A stretch of 48,167 nt of DNA, from the NCBI GenBank assembly GCA_016179945.1, contig JACPCE010000002.1, positions 1 through 48,167 of the forward strand, written 5' to 3'. Below the pieces are notes generated by a model. It did no database searches. It saw only the letters and a list, made by a program, of their open reading frames with translations, and was not told where the DNA came from. A program made the position numbers and the translations under genes. Shown here one piece after another: positions 31,036 through 41,600 of the stretch. The DNA comes from Candidatus Woesearchaeota archaeon (GTDB lineage Archaea > Nanobdellota > Nanobdellia > SCGC-AAA011-G17 > GW2011-AR18). Numbering within the stretch: position 1 is the first letter of the stretch; each line of letters begins with the position of its first letter.

Positions 31036-31876
31036 AGAATTTGAAACTAAAACTTCTTACAAATATCTGCAGGAAGTAATTAAAGCATTGCAAGAGCCAA
31101 TTTGCATTTTAGGCGGCTGGGCAGTATTCTTTCATGTAAACAAAAATTTCCAGAAAGCACAGGGAAGGCCTTACTTGGGAAGTAGAGACATTGATTTAGG
31201 TTTTCATTTAGATAAAAATTCAACAATAGAACAAATGAAGAATTCAGGTTTATTCAAATCTTTGAATATTTTAGAAAGCAAATTAAAATTCAAGTCAACT
31301 TCTTTTAGATTATATAAAGAAATTCATACAGAAACAGAAGAGGAAATACCAGAAGGTAAGATAATTCCAAGTCATTTTGTTTTTCCGATGTATATTGATC
31401 CCTTAGTTGATTTTATTCCTAAAAATTTTAAAGAAGTATTCAGATTTGATCCAGCAGATGAGCCTTTGTTGAGCTTTGCATTTAGTAATTCAAAATTTAG
31501 GGAAGGACTTAAGGAATTTGACAAGAAGTTATGGCTACCGAATGTTGAATTATTATTAGCTACTAAGATTAATGCTTTAAGCTTAAGATATAAAGAACAT
31601 AAGAAAATAAAAGATATATGTGATATTTTTGCACTGCTTTGGTACACTGAAGATAATTCAGAAAGAATGCCTAAAAGATTGGGAAATAGAATTCCCGAAA
31701 GATTGCCAGCAAAGTCACCTAGAGTCTTAGCAAAAAATGTCAGACAATTTATTTCTACTAATATAATTAAGAAAACAATTTCTTTGATAGAAAATGAAGA
31801 CTACACAAAAGCAAGTAGTCAGTTAAATCATACGCCAGAAGAAATCAAAAGAGTAATAGAAATTCTGATTGAATAA
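31028..31876 (+). CDS. abiEii: AbiEii-type nucleotidyltransferase toxin
   Basis: 282 residues. CILGGWAVFFHVN and GRPYLGSRDIDLGFHL give the GG...DxD site, then MYIDPLVDF and NVELLLATKINALSLRYKEHKKIKDICDIFALL, matching the AbiEii family, which modifies tRNA acceptor ends. Abortive-infection or element-stabilising role. Full length. Confidence 0.85.
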   Translation: MYKEFETKTSYKYLQEVIKALQEPICILGGWAVFFHVNKNFQKAQGRPYLGSRDIDLGFHLDKNSTIEQMKNSGLFKSLNILESKLKFKSTSFRLYKEIHTETEEEIPEGKIIPSHFVFPMYIDPLVDFIPKNFKEVFRFDPADEPLLSFAFSNSKFREGLKEFDKKLWLPNVELLLATKINALSLRYKEHKKIKDICDIFALLWYTEDNSERMPKRLGNRIPERLPAKSPRVLAKNVRQFISTNIIKKTISLIENEDYTKASSQLNHTPEEIKRVIEILIE

Positions 31877-32452
31877 TTTGATTTATTTATAAATGAATTA
31901 AAACTCAAAATTTATGAAAAATGCCAATTTTCTATAAAAATTATGTTTTAGACCATTCAAAACATTAAAATCTTATAAAAAAGGCTCAAAAATTCTAAGA
32001 AAATTGAAAATTTCAAAAAGCACGGAACTCTTTATATATTTTTATCCACATATTGTTTTCAATATAAAAAAAGTATTGATAATGCATACAAAATTTATAA
32101 ATCACAAAATACAATGTAAGTGTTAAAACATTACAAGACTTAAATACTTTAAAGTCAATATTTAGAGACACGGGGGATTTTACAGGGTATAACTTATAAA
32201 ACTTGAAAATTATAGAATTTAGGACACAAAATCCTGCAAAATTAATAAGCTGTGGCAACAAAAGGACTACAAGGCTTAAATTCACGAAAATTCATATGAA
32301 CTTTCAGGTAAAAAATTGAGCATAAATTTGTCCCGAAAATTTATATATTAAAAATCAAATGTGTGTACAGGATATGTACCCTACTTTATATTTATAAAAA
32401 GAGAAATTATAGTTATTAATTTTGATGTGAAAATTTTTAAGGAGGTTAATAT
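31877..32452. other. Long AT-rich intergenic region
   Basis: ~580 nt with no convincing gene on either strand. It has scattered short hairpins (ATATTG-TTTT-CAATAT near 32052; TGTAA...TTACA near 32117). TTTATATTTATAAAAAG at ~32383 is a likely promoter for the operon starting at 32453. Its length within a mobile island suggests regulatory or replication function, but no specific signal was found. Confidence 0.4.
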
Positions 32453-32563
32453 TTGGGAAAACAAGAACAATTGGAAACAATATATCTAAACTTGCTTCAT
32501 AAAATAAGCAAAATAATAGAAGAAGCGGAGTATGAAATTGAAATTGCAAGGAGGACAAAATGA
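32453..32563 (+). CDS. 36-residue helical protein, TTG start
   Basis: Reads MGKQEQLETIYLNLLHKISK, then IIEEAEYEIEIARRTK. A near-perfect SD AAGGAGGT lies 6 nt before the TTG and the stop overlaps the next ATG (ATGA), so it is probably translated with the ribbon-helix-helix gene. Amphipathic helix; function unknown. Confidence 0.55.
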   Translation: MGKQEQLETIYLNLLHKISKIIEEAEYEIEIARRTK

Positions 32564-32829
32564 ATTTTGACCAAGCAGAAAAGCAAATGAGAAAGAAAAC
32601 AGAAAGGGTTAGTTTCAGATTAAACAGAATTTTATTAAACAAAATAGAATCATTTGCAGAAACTACAGAAGATACTACTTCAAGAGCAATTACATTTTTA
32701 ATAAAATCAGGATTGGAGCATTATGAAGAAAAATCTAAAGCTATTGCCGTTCAGATTAATGAACAGAATAAAATAGAGCAAGCTAGTTATTTACCTATAA
32801 AGATTAATAAAATTTATAATAAGGCTTAA
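32560..32829 (+). CDS. Ribbon-helix-helix DNA-binding protein
   Basis: 89 residues. TERVSFRLNRILLNKIESFAETTEDTTSRAITFLIKSGLEHYEE is the ribbon plus two helices. SD AAGGAGG precedes the ATG. Likely repressor of its operon or of a nearby toxin-antitoxin or element gene. The C-terminal ~30 residues are of unknown role. Confidence 0.7.
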   Translation: MNFDQAEKQMRKKTERVSFRLNRILLNKIESFAETTEDTTSRAITFLIKSGLEHYEEKSKAIAVQINEQNKIEQASYLPIKINKIYNKA

Positions 32830-32841
32830 CTATAAAATCAT

Positions 32842-33135
32842 ATGGGTAATAAATCAAAACCAATAATTTCTGTTAATCGCGCAATTAATTGGTTTATAGG
32901 AAATTATGTATTAAATCCAAACAATGCATTGAGAGATGATGAAGAATTAATGTTAGAAATGCAGCAGGAAACTGAAGACTTAAGAAAGAAATTAAAAGAC
33001 AAACAAATGACACATAAAGATTTTCTTATTATAATAAAGGACATTGGTTTATATGATAAATATTACAAATATCAAAAACCTAAGCCAAATGACTGTTCAA
33101 TATGTAAAGCATTTGGAATAAAATCGAGGTACTAA
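32842..33135 (+). CDS. Hypothetical protein with CxxC end
   Basis: 97 residues, helical and charged (DDEELMLEMQQETEDLRKKLKDKQMTHKDF), ending in NDCSICKAFGIKSRY with a single CxxC. 12 nt after the ribbon-helix-helix gene and in the same operon. Overlaps the convergent 33132 gene by 4 nt. No family recognised. Confidence 0.5.
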   Translation: MGNKSKPIISVNRAINWFIGNYVLNPNNALRDDEELMLEMQQETEDLRKKLKDKQMTHKDFLIIIKDIGLYDKYYKYQKPKPNDCSICKAFGIKSRY

Positions 33136-33461
33136 AATTTATTTACAAACTTAGGTTTTGATTTGCAATAAGAGCTAAACTTATCATAATCCTTTTCATT
33201 AATCAACTTAGCACCTCTTAAATGCTCAGGAATGCTCATTTTACTTGCAATGCATAGATTAGCTGTAATTATACCCATATAAAAATAATTTTCTTTAACA
33301 AGAAATTTTTCATTACTAATGCTCGCCTTACATTTGGGGCATATGACTTCATTTTTAATTAAAGTATTAGATGTTGGATTTTCCCTGCAGTAAAAAACTT
33401 CTCCAAGCTCGAAGTTTCTAGTGCCCTTTCCACATTCTAAACATTTGATATCTGCTTCCAC
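33132..33461 (-). CDS. Small zinc-ribbon protein
   Basis: 109 residues. KCLECGKG, FYCREN and VICPKCKASI supply five cysteines in two CxxC knuckles, followed by a helical C-terminus. A rubredoxin-like zinc site is probable. Function unknown; probably the last gene of the accessory island. Confidence 0.5.
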   Translation of the reverse strand: MEADIKCLECGKGTRNFELGEVFYCRENPTSNTLIKNEVICPKCKASISNEKFLVKENYFYMGIITANLCIASKMSIPEHLRGAKLINEKDYDKFSSYCKSKPKFVNKF

Positions 33462-33618
33462 AAAATTAATAGTTATAAATAATATTTAAAATTAGTGATA
33501 AGAAATTTATCACCAGATAATAATAAACAAACTATTTAAACATTCACCTATATACAATATTAAGTTAGCTAAAGTTTAACAATGCAGAACAAATTGGCTT
33601 TCTTTTAAAAGGCTCGGG

Positions 33619-33633
33619 CATGTTCCCGCATTA
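33619..33633 (+). repeat. Weak third copy of the attachment-like repeat
   Basis: CATGTTCCCGCATTA differs from 27671-27686 by one missing C. It lies just past the stop of the membrane protein gene (33631), where the accessory island gives way to the surface operon. Short, so it may be chance. Confidence 0.35.
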
Positions 33634-34392
33634 ATATTTAGAAATTTTATTAAACAAATAAATTCTTTGTATATTTATTACAATTATAATTATAAAAATT
33701 AAGATAGATGGCCAAATAATTGATGCTCCAACATAAGTTAAAAAAAATAAAAAGAACACCAAAACAAAATAAATAATATTAACAATTAAAACAAATATAA
33801 AAGGCAAAATAAAATTATTAAATTTACTCATTGCAATACGAAAACAAGTTTTCGCAGGTTTATTACAAGATAATAGAAAAAGTCCAAAATAATAGCTAAT
33901 AACTAATAAAATTATTGAAATAACCAGCATTAAAAGCGGCGATTCTGAAATAAAATAATACCTGTAAGCAATATAGCTAAGAATAAAATATGAAGTTGTT
34001 AATATAAACACTATTGGTAAAATAGAAGAAAAAATAAATCTTTTTAAACTAACTCTAGAAGTTAACTTCCAAATAAAAAAGTAAAACAAAAGAGATATAA
34101 AAACTAAGGATATAGGCAGAACAAAATTAATCAAAAATAAACCTTTATCCAAAATAGAATTCATGTTATCCAAACTTGACTGTAGTTGTGCCCTGTCGTA
34201 AGAAGTTAAATTTTGTGTAGCTAAGTCCTTCTCTAAAACACCAATATTCCCTCCCAGCCCCTGAACTTCATATAAATAACCTATTGCTTTTTCTCTCACA
34301 AAAACTAACAATAAAACAAGCAACACAGTAAATAAAATCTCCAAAAAAATAGTCATTGCTATTTTATTTTTATATAATTTTAAATTTAACAT
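33631..34392 (-). CDS. Polytopic membrane protein
   Basis: 253 residues from ATG 34392 (MLNLKLYKNKIAM), 1 nt after the preceding stop. About five or six hydrophobic segments, e.g. TIFLEILFTVLLVLLLVFV, FLINFVLPISLVFISLLFYFF, and LPFIFVLIVNIIYFVLVFF; a ~55-residue extracytoplasmic loop follows the first. Last gene of the surface operon; may anchor or export its products. Family not recognised. Confidence 0.65.
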   Translation of the reverse strand: MLNLKLYKNKIAMTIFLEILFTVLLVLLLVFVREKAIGYLYEVQGLGGNIGVLEKDLATQNLTSYDRAQLQSSLDNMNSILDKGLFLINFVLPISLVFISLLFYFFIWKLTSRVSLKRFIFSSILPIVFILTTSYFILSYIAYRYYFISESPLLMLVISIILLVISYYFGLFLLSCNKPAKTCFRIAMSKFNNFILPFIFVLIVNIIYFVLVFFLFFLTYVGASIIWPSILIFIIIIVINIQRIYLFNKISKY

Positions 34393-34393
34393 A

Positions 34394-35656
34394 TTAAACA
34401 GTATTAAAACTAGATAATTCACCCAATACAACAGTGTAAACTGAATCGTTTATTTCATAATCAATTTTATTTGGTACATCTTTGTAAGAGATTTTGCTGA
34501 CAACATTCTTAAAAGTTTCATCACCAATCTTCAAGTCTACAGATCTGACCAATAACTGTTGTCCATCTCTTTCCAAAGTTTTTACGTCTTTCTCATTTAC
34601 AATTACAGAAAGTTTATCTCTTGTATTTAACTCATAATTTTCTACAATAAGGGCAAGATCTATGTTCTTTTTCACTTTTATTTCAATTAAATTCAATAAT
34701 AATATATCTAGACCACCTTTATAATCAATAATAGTAAAAGTTCTTAATATGGGGAGAAGTTCTTTAATATCTTTGTCAAAGTTTTCCTTGTCAGAAGGGC
34801 TATTTTCACTTAGAACAACTGGAGGCTTGTCACAACTATTTTTGAAAATACTCCTAATGTTTGTTTTGCACCATTGCCATTGTCCTTCTAAGAAAAACAA
34901 CCTGATTTTAGGAGAAGTAAAACTACTTCCAATTACAAAAGAGTAATCTTCAGAAGAAGTTGAAGTAGTTACAGAAGTTTCCTTACAGCATAAGAAATTA
35001 GGATTTTCTTCACAATTTCCTATGCATGACTGTTGTTCTGGATCATAATTATCATAAGCAACACATTTATAGTTTTCACTTGAACCACATTTACTTCCTT
35101 CTTTAGGACCTGGAGTAATTACAATTGGTTCTTTAATAACAATTTTAGGTATTTTATCTATTTCAGGAACAGCCTCTGAAATAACAGAAGGAGGTAAAAA
35201 AGTATATTCTCCCCTTAATGCAGCAACAGTAAATAAACCTCTTGCTTGTGCATATAATGCCTCTGCTTTGATATTCGGATCAAAAGATCTTTCAACTAAA
35301 GCAAAATAATTTATCCCGTCAGGTAATGCAAGACTATTAAGTTTATTATATTTAGCACTTACTCCCGGTATATTAAAAAAATCATATGGATTTGTGCTTT
35401 TGCCTGTGTCTGCTTTTTTTATTGGACAGCAATATAAATTAGCACTGCTGTCACAGCAATCCTTTCCATCACAAAGTTTTCCAATCTTGCAATTATTTTT
35501 TTCAGCATTTGGTTTGTCTATTGCATCGCAATCATAACCTGAAAATTTTGATTTGCATAAAAAATTTTCCTTGCCTTCAATTATCCCATATACAGAAATA
35601 TCTAAAATAAATATAAAAATTATTACAAAAAATAAAAATTTTAATATTTTATTCAT
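34394..35656 (-). CDS. Secreted Cys-rich protein
   Basis: 420 residues. A signal peptide (ILKFLFFVIIFIFILDISVYG) and a Cys-dense segment (FLCKSKFSGYDCDAID, CKIGKLCDGKDCCD, LYCCPIKK). A helical SLT-like stretch FALVERSFDPNIKAEALYAQ, ARGLFTVAALRG echoes lytic transglycosylase folds weakly. A second Cys cluster follows (~190-230). Likely extracellular with disulfides. Operon with the giant hydrolase-like protein 11 nt upstream. Confidence 0.6.
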   Translation of the reverse strand: MNKILKFLFFVIIFIFILDISVYGIIEGKENFLCKSKFSGYDCDAIDKPNAEKNNCKIGKLCDGKDCCDSSANLYCCPIKKADTGKSTNPYDFFNIPGVSAKYNKLNSLALPDGINYFALVERSFDPNIKAEALYAQARGLFTVAALRGEYTFLPPSVISEAVPEIDKIPKIVIKEPIVITPGPKEGSKCGSSENYKCVAYDNYDPEQQSCIGNCEENPNFLCCKETSVTTSTSSEDYSFVIGSSFTSPKIRLFFLEGQWQWCKTNIRSIFKNSCDKPPVVLSENSPSDKENFDKDIKELLPILRTFTIIDYKGGLDILLLNLIEIKVKKNIDLALIVENYELNTRDKLSVIVNEKDVKTLERDGQQLLVRSVDLKIGDETFKNVVSKISYKDVPNKIDYEINDSVYTVVLGELSSFNTV

Positions 35657-35667
35657 TTTTTACCCCA

Positions 35668-38600
35668 TTAAACTACATTGTTAACTCTATTGCCCGCATT
35701 CCTTAATTCTGCTATTTCTTCTACACAGCTGTCAGCACTGTTTGCAAATGTGTATGCACCACGCGGTAAATACTTTAGAGGGTCAACACCAGTGTCTTTT
35801 CCATGAATATCAGCTTCAGATGTATAAACCTTTAAGTCTAAATGGGGTGCAGTGACAGACCCGGTAGCACCAGATTTTCCTATAACTGCTCCAGCATTGA
35901 TATTATCATTTTTATTAACATTTATTTCTGAAAGATGGTTGTAAGCAACAAATATTCCTCCTGTTTCTATTACAACACTGTTTCCAAAGCCCTTGCATGG
36001 GGCTGCGCATGTTTTGTAGACTTTTCCGCTGCCAACAGATTTAATAGGCGTACCTACAGGAGATCTAAAATCAATTCCGTCATGGAATTCATCACCCACA
36101 TTTCTTTTTCCATAGCACGAAGTGATTATTGGATTTGAAACAGGCCATTCTGGTAATCCAGCAACAGCCAAGTTTGCTGCAGTTTTTAATTTATTATAAT
36201 ATTTATTCATAGTTGCAACATAATTATATTGATCTTTTGTATTATAATTATTATCTGCTCTTACATTTCCAGGACCCCCATTATAAGAAGCTGCTAAATT
36301 GTCATAGCTTATAGGCATAGGCAAGCCCTTTCTTTCCAATACAACTCTGTAACGAACTAAAGTACTAATAAGTGCCTCTACTGCTTTTTTATTATCAAAT
36401 CTGTTATCTTCATTGCTTAAAGCTTCAAAGCCTTCTCTATCAATTTTATTTTGTGCATATGCTTTAAGTGCTCTCGCATAAGCGTTATCAGTCTTTTTTC
36501 CATCAGAGGTTCTTTCACATACACCATCAGGAGGAACTTTATCTCTACAAGTTTTTAAACCATCAATACAATAAGAAACTTCTGCGCCTGTATTAGGATC
36601 TCTGACAGTATTTAGTACAGGAGATATTCCAAAGTCATTAGCTGTATGTGGCATTAACTGAACTATGCCAGCAGCTCCAGCACATGATATACTTTTTGGA
36701 TTCCAATTGCTTTCTATTCTTATTATTGCTCTGACAAATAAAGGATCTATTCCATTTGCATTTGCAATTTCTTCAATATAAGTAGATAATTCTTTCTCAA
36801 ATTCCTTTCCATTTGTTGTTGTAGCAGTATAGCCCCCTTTAGGTTCTTCTGTAGGTGTTCCTGTTGGAGTTAATGGAACAGAAGGCACTATAGGTTTTAC
36901 AACCCTTACAGGCCTTGTTTGTATCTTCTTTGCTTTTTGAACTAAACTTCTTATTGAATTTAAAATCTCATCTCTCTGTGCATTTAATATATCAAGTGCA
37001 TCCCTCGCTCTTTCAGATGTTATAATTTGAATTTTAGGGTCTGCTCTTTTCTGTAGTTCACTTCTAAACTCATTTTTCAATTTTAAATCATCAATCTTTA
37101 CAGAATTAACATCAATCCAGCACTCGCCTCTAGATTTTCCAGCATTGTCTTTTCCACAAGTTCCAACCCTCTTCCATCTCCCACTTTCTTGCGTAGGTTC
37201 ATTAATACTGCATACTCTTACAATGCCTGTTGTAAATAAATTAGTTTGAACAATATTTGAAGTAACAATTCCAGTTCCTATGGCTCCTGCTTGAGGTGTT
37301 AATATTCCTAAAGCTCCAGATCCAGCGCCTAATTGTGTTCCAGAAAGTGCACTTAATTTAACAGCAGAATAGTCCTGGCTTCCTTGCTGATTTGGTGCAC
37401 ATTCTTGTGCAGATTTAATTTCTCTCTCAGCTTCTTTAGCAGAAATTTGATCTTTTAATTCATTTAAACCAAAAGAAGTACTTACTCTTCCAAACCCACA
37501 TTGCTCTACACCATTTATATTAACACATATTTGTTTGTAACCCTTTCTGCCAATTTTTTGTACACTTTGTTGTGCATATTTTCCAGAATCTATTCTTCCT
37601 TGGAATTGTTGGAAATCACCTGGAAATGTTACATATAGAGGAGAATAACCTTCTTCTCTGTTTATTAAGTAAACAGAATAAACTATTGGTTGCTGTATTG
37701 TAGTTTCTGTTCCTGGAGCAAAGAAACTGGTTGGCTTAGAATATACACCTTGATAAAATCCAGTTCCAGCATATATGTGGTAGAAAACATTATATGAAGA
37801 TAATTCCTGAGCTCCAAAACCAACTGTTGGAAGTGCAGGAGATTCTCCAGGTGCAGCATAAGGTGTTTCATCAAAAAATGCTGTAAACTGTGGTGGGTTT
37901 TCAGGTTCTGTAATTTGATCTAATATTTTTCCAATAGATGGAAGTTTGCCATTGACACTTAGTCTGCAAATTTGTGTTCCAATTTCTTCTGTAGACTGTG
38001 ATAAAAACTGTGCTGTATAAGTTGTTTTATATTCTTGTGTAAATACCCTAACACTTTCTCCAACATTATCAAGACTACTATGGAAACTTAAATATTCTCC
38101 TCCACCTTGAGGATCTCCTTGTAGTTTTCCAGCAGCCCAGTCTATTACACCACCACTAATTCCCAATAAATTATAAGCTTCTCTCCAAACCATCTCGCAA
38201 ATTCCAACAGATCTTATATAATCACAGATTCCAACATTCTTTCCTTGTTTAAGATTGATTTCTAAACAATTTGAATATCCTTCTAAAATACTTTTTATGT
38301 TTTTAAGACCTGCACTTATTCCAGTTAGACACACAGGCAAATATACTCCTTGATTGAAATTAGGAGTACACAATAATAAAGAACCTATGATGCCTGATTG
38401 AACAACATTTCTTCTAGGAACTCTTCCTCCCAAATCACATCTAGACATTGGACACATAACAGGATCGCAGAAATTAAATAGCCATTTGCAGTCTGTAGGA
38501 TCCATCACGTCTATGCATTTTGGATCTGCTATGCTGCTTAATACTTCTATAGCTTTTAAATCACATTTTACTTGCTTGTTATCTACACTGCTGACAACAC

Positions 38601-41600
38601 TACCTTCTTTTACAGCTCCAGGTAGATTTTCTCTTGTACATCTTTTAATAGGAGCAAGCCTTATGTACTCATTTTTCTTTTTTGGATTTGCTTCTAATGC
38701 TGTTTCATCTCCACCCATAGCATATTCATCATCTCCACCCCCACATTCCATTACACCATTTGAACCAACATTCATAGCTCTGATTTTTCTAATTTCTTTT
38801 GTTCCAGGATATCTCTCCAAGACTTGAACATATTCTCCTTTGCCAGTTGGGTAACAATAAACTAAACCATCACCATCATACTTTGCAACTAAATCCTGGG
38901 TTGAATAAGCAGTATTTACTGGACCGCTAACAGTATTTGTAATTGCAGTGGAATAATGGTATTTTGGATTGCAAACATGTCCCAAAGCAGAAACACTTAT
39001 TTCCCATACTCCGCCTGCTTTTTCACAATCTTCTTGTTTGCTAAATGATGTTGAAAATCCAGGAACAAGATGATAATTTTTATCTAAGAAGATTTGTCTT
39101 CCATCTTTAAAAGCAGGATCTTTCTTTAGCTCATCAATTCTGTTTTGAAGCATTGAAGGCTGAAGACGTTCTCCAACAATGCATCCCTGTGAATCTTCCC
39201 AACGTGCCTTAAATATTTCTCCTTCACATATCTTTTTATTAACATCAGACAATACAAAACCAGATTCTATTAGATATTGGTCATACTTGCTTATGCCTTT
39301 GAAGCTTACTTCTCTAATTCTATCAGGAGAAGTTGCAGTTGGAGTAGTTTCTATCCAAGCACTTCCCTCCCACTGCCCAGGATTTGTATTATAAAGCTTC
39401 ATGCCTTGCAAAACATTTTCATCTTTAGTTTGATTTTGCCTCGTATCTTGTAATTGTAAAATAATTCTTCTCACGTCTTCAGGGTTATCTTCATCCCATT
39501 TATCACCCCTATCTTTTGCAGCATATTTTCTAGCCTCATCATATATTTGCACCTTCTTTAAAGTTCCAAGACTGTCTGCTTTTTCTTGTGCATATTTTAC
39601 ATAGTCTTTGCTAAGGGTTGTATCTCTTATAATTTTGGCATTTAATAAGCAGTCTCTATAAGTTCTTACCAGTTCTTGAGAATTTTCATTTATACTTGCT
39701 TCTTTATAAGCTTTGAAATCACCACAGATTTCTTTCTCTTCTTTTGATGTTAAGTCAGTCACATTAGCTAAATCATCAGAAGTCTTTCCTTTTATTTTTC
39801 TGTTTATATCATCCATATATTTCTCTGTCTTATCAGTGGAAGATTTTATTTCACTAGAATATTGGCTTAAACATTCATCTATTGTTTTAAAAGCAGAATG
39901 TGTGCTCGTCCTGCCTTCTTTTACCTCTTTTTGACATCTTAATTTAAAATGATCAGCAACTGCTTTTCTTGCTATATTTTTTGTTCCAGTAAAGGAATTC
40001 TTTATTGTCAAAGCAGCAAATACACCCAAGCATATTTTCTTAAGTGTAGAAATAAAGCTGTCAAGTTTTGATATCACACTATCCAGTTCTTTAATTATAT
40101 CTTTAGTAGATTTTATCTGTGATTCAAGTTGATCAGGAGTCCATTTAAATGGTCTTGGATCAACTGGAATATGCACTCTAAAATTGGAGTTGACAAATGC
40201 CCTGCCAGCTCCAGGAGTTATTGTAACATAAGCTTCATACAGAGAATTAATTACTGTTATCATGACATCTTTTTTTATTCCAGGGCTAGTAGCTCTTCCA
40301 AATGTGTCCAGCATAGGAATTTCCAAGTCAACTTCATCACGCTGGTTTAATTTTAATGTTTTAACATATCTCCCTCCAAGAACCTGGGAACATTTTCCAG
40401 CCTCAAACTTACACAGCTTCAAATTTATAGACGATGGATAAACATTCTCTATTCTCCATCTATATTCACTAGAATCTCCTTTAATTTTTACAGGTGCACC
40501 TAGATCAAGAAACTCTCCCTGCCTAAACTTTACTTCATTGAATTTAGTTAAGTCTTCATAAAGTCTAACAGTAAATTCTGGTTTTTCATCAAGTGCAGTA
40601 ATTACTCTTTTAAGCTCAAAGGATGTTCCTTCGTCCTTCAAATAATCTTCTCCACCTATTGCTCCAAGTCTTCCAAGAGCAGCATCCTTGTCGCCTATCA
40701 ATTCAGCATAGAAAAAAGTTAGTTCTTGCATATCAACTTCAAATTCATTGCACAAATCAGAATCTTGTGCTACAGATGTGCCAACCAATTCTCTTATACA
40801 GGGAGCAAATTCAATTAATCTTTCAGAATATATTTCTTTTAGATCCCTCTTTGATTGTTCAGCTTGTTTTGATGTAGGATAATTTTTTATTATTTCCTTG
40901 TATAATTTTATTGCACTGCACGCAACATCGTCTTTGTTCACATGTCCAAGCAAAACCATGCTCTGGCAATATTTATTTTCAAGGAAATCAGCTGTGTCTT
41001 GTCCAATAATTTTATAATCATACTTTAAAACATCACCTTTTTTATCAACAATTATTTTTCTTGTTATGCTTTTACGCTCTTGAGTAAGTTGATTCTCTAA
41101 ATCTATAACATGAAGTACAATTACAGGATTCAAATTATTATTTATAAGATTAATAATTTGGTTCTTTTGTTGGGCATTTAATTTAAATTCTTTCGAATAT
41201 TTTTCTAGATTATTTGTATTTAATGTGTCTGCTGTCTTGGTGTTGCCTACCTGCTTCAATATCCAGTTTGATCCAGGATAAAGTCTTCCACCAAGAGGTA
41301 TTTTTCTAACTACTTTTCTTCCATTTACTTCTAATTGTATTTCAGCCTTGTCTGAAGGACCAGATACACTTTCAAGAGTTACCTGAAATAAATCATTTAA
41401 GGGATTTCCTGTATATCTAAAAGATATTGGCTGCGAAGTTGGACGGTCTTTTGTTAATGTTATTGTTGTACCAGGAAAAACACCTGTAGTCAAAGGTGTT
41501 GGAGTTGATGGTGTATATAATGAAAGAGGAACTAAATTCTTGTTATATATTTGCAGTGTAACACGATCCTGGTCTATTCTTATTGCCCTAATATAACCTC

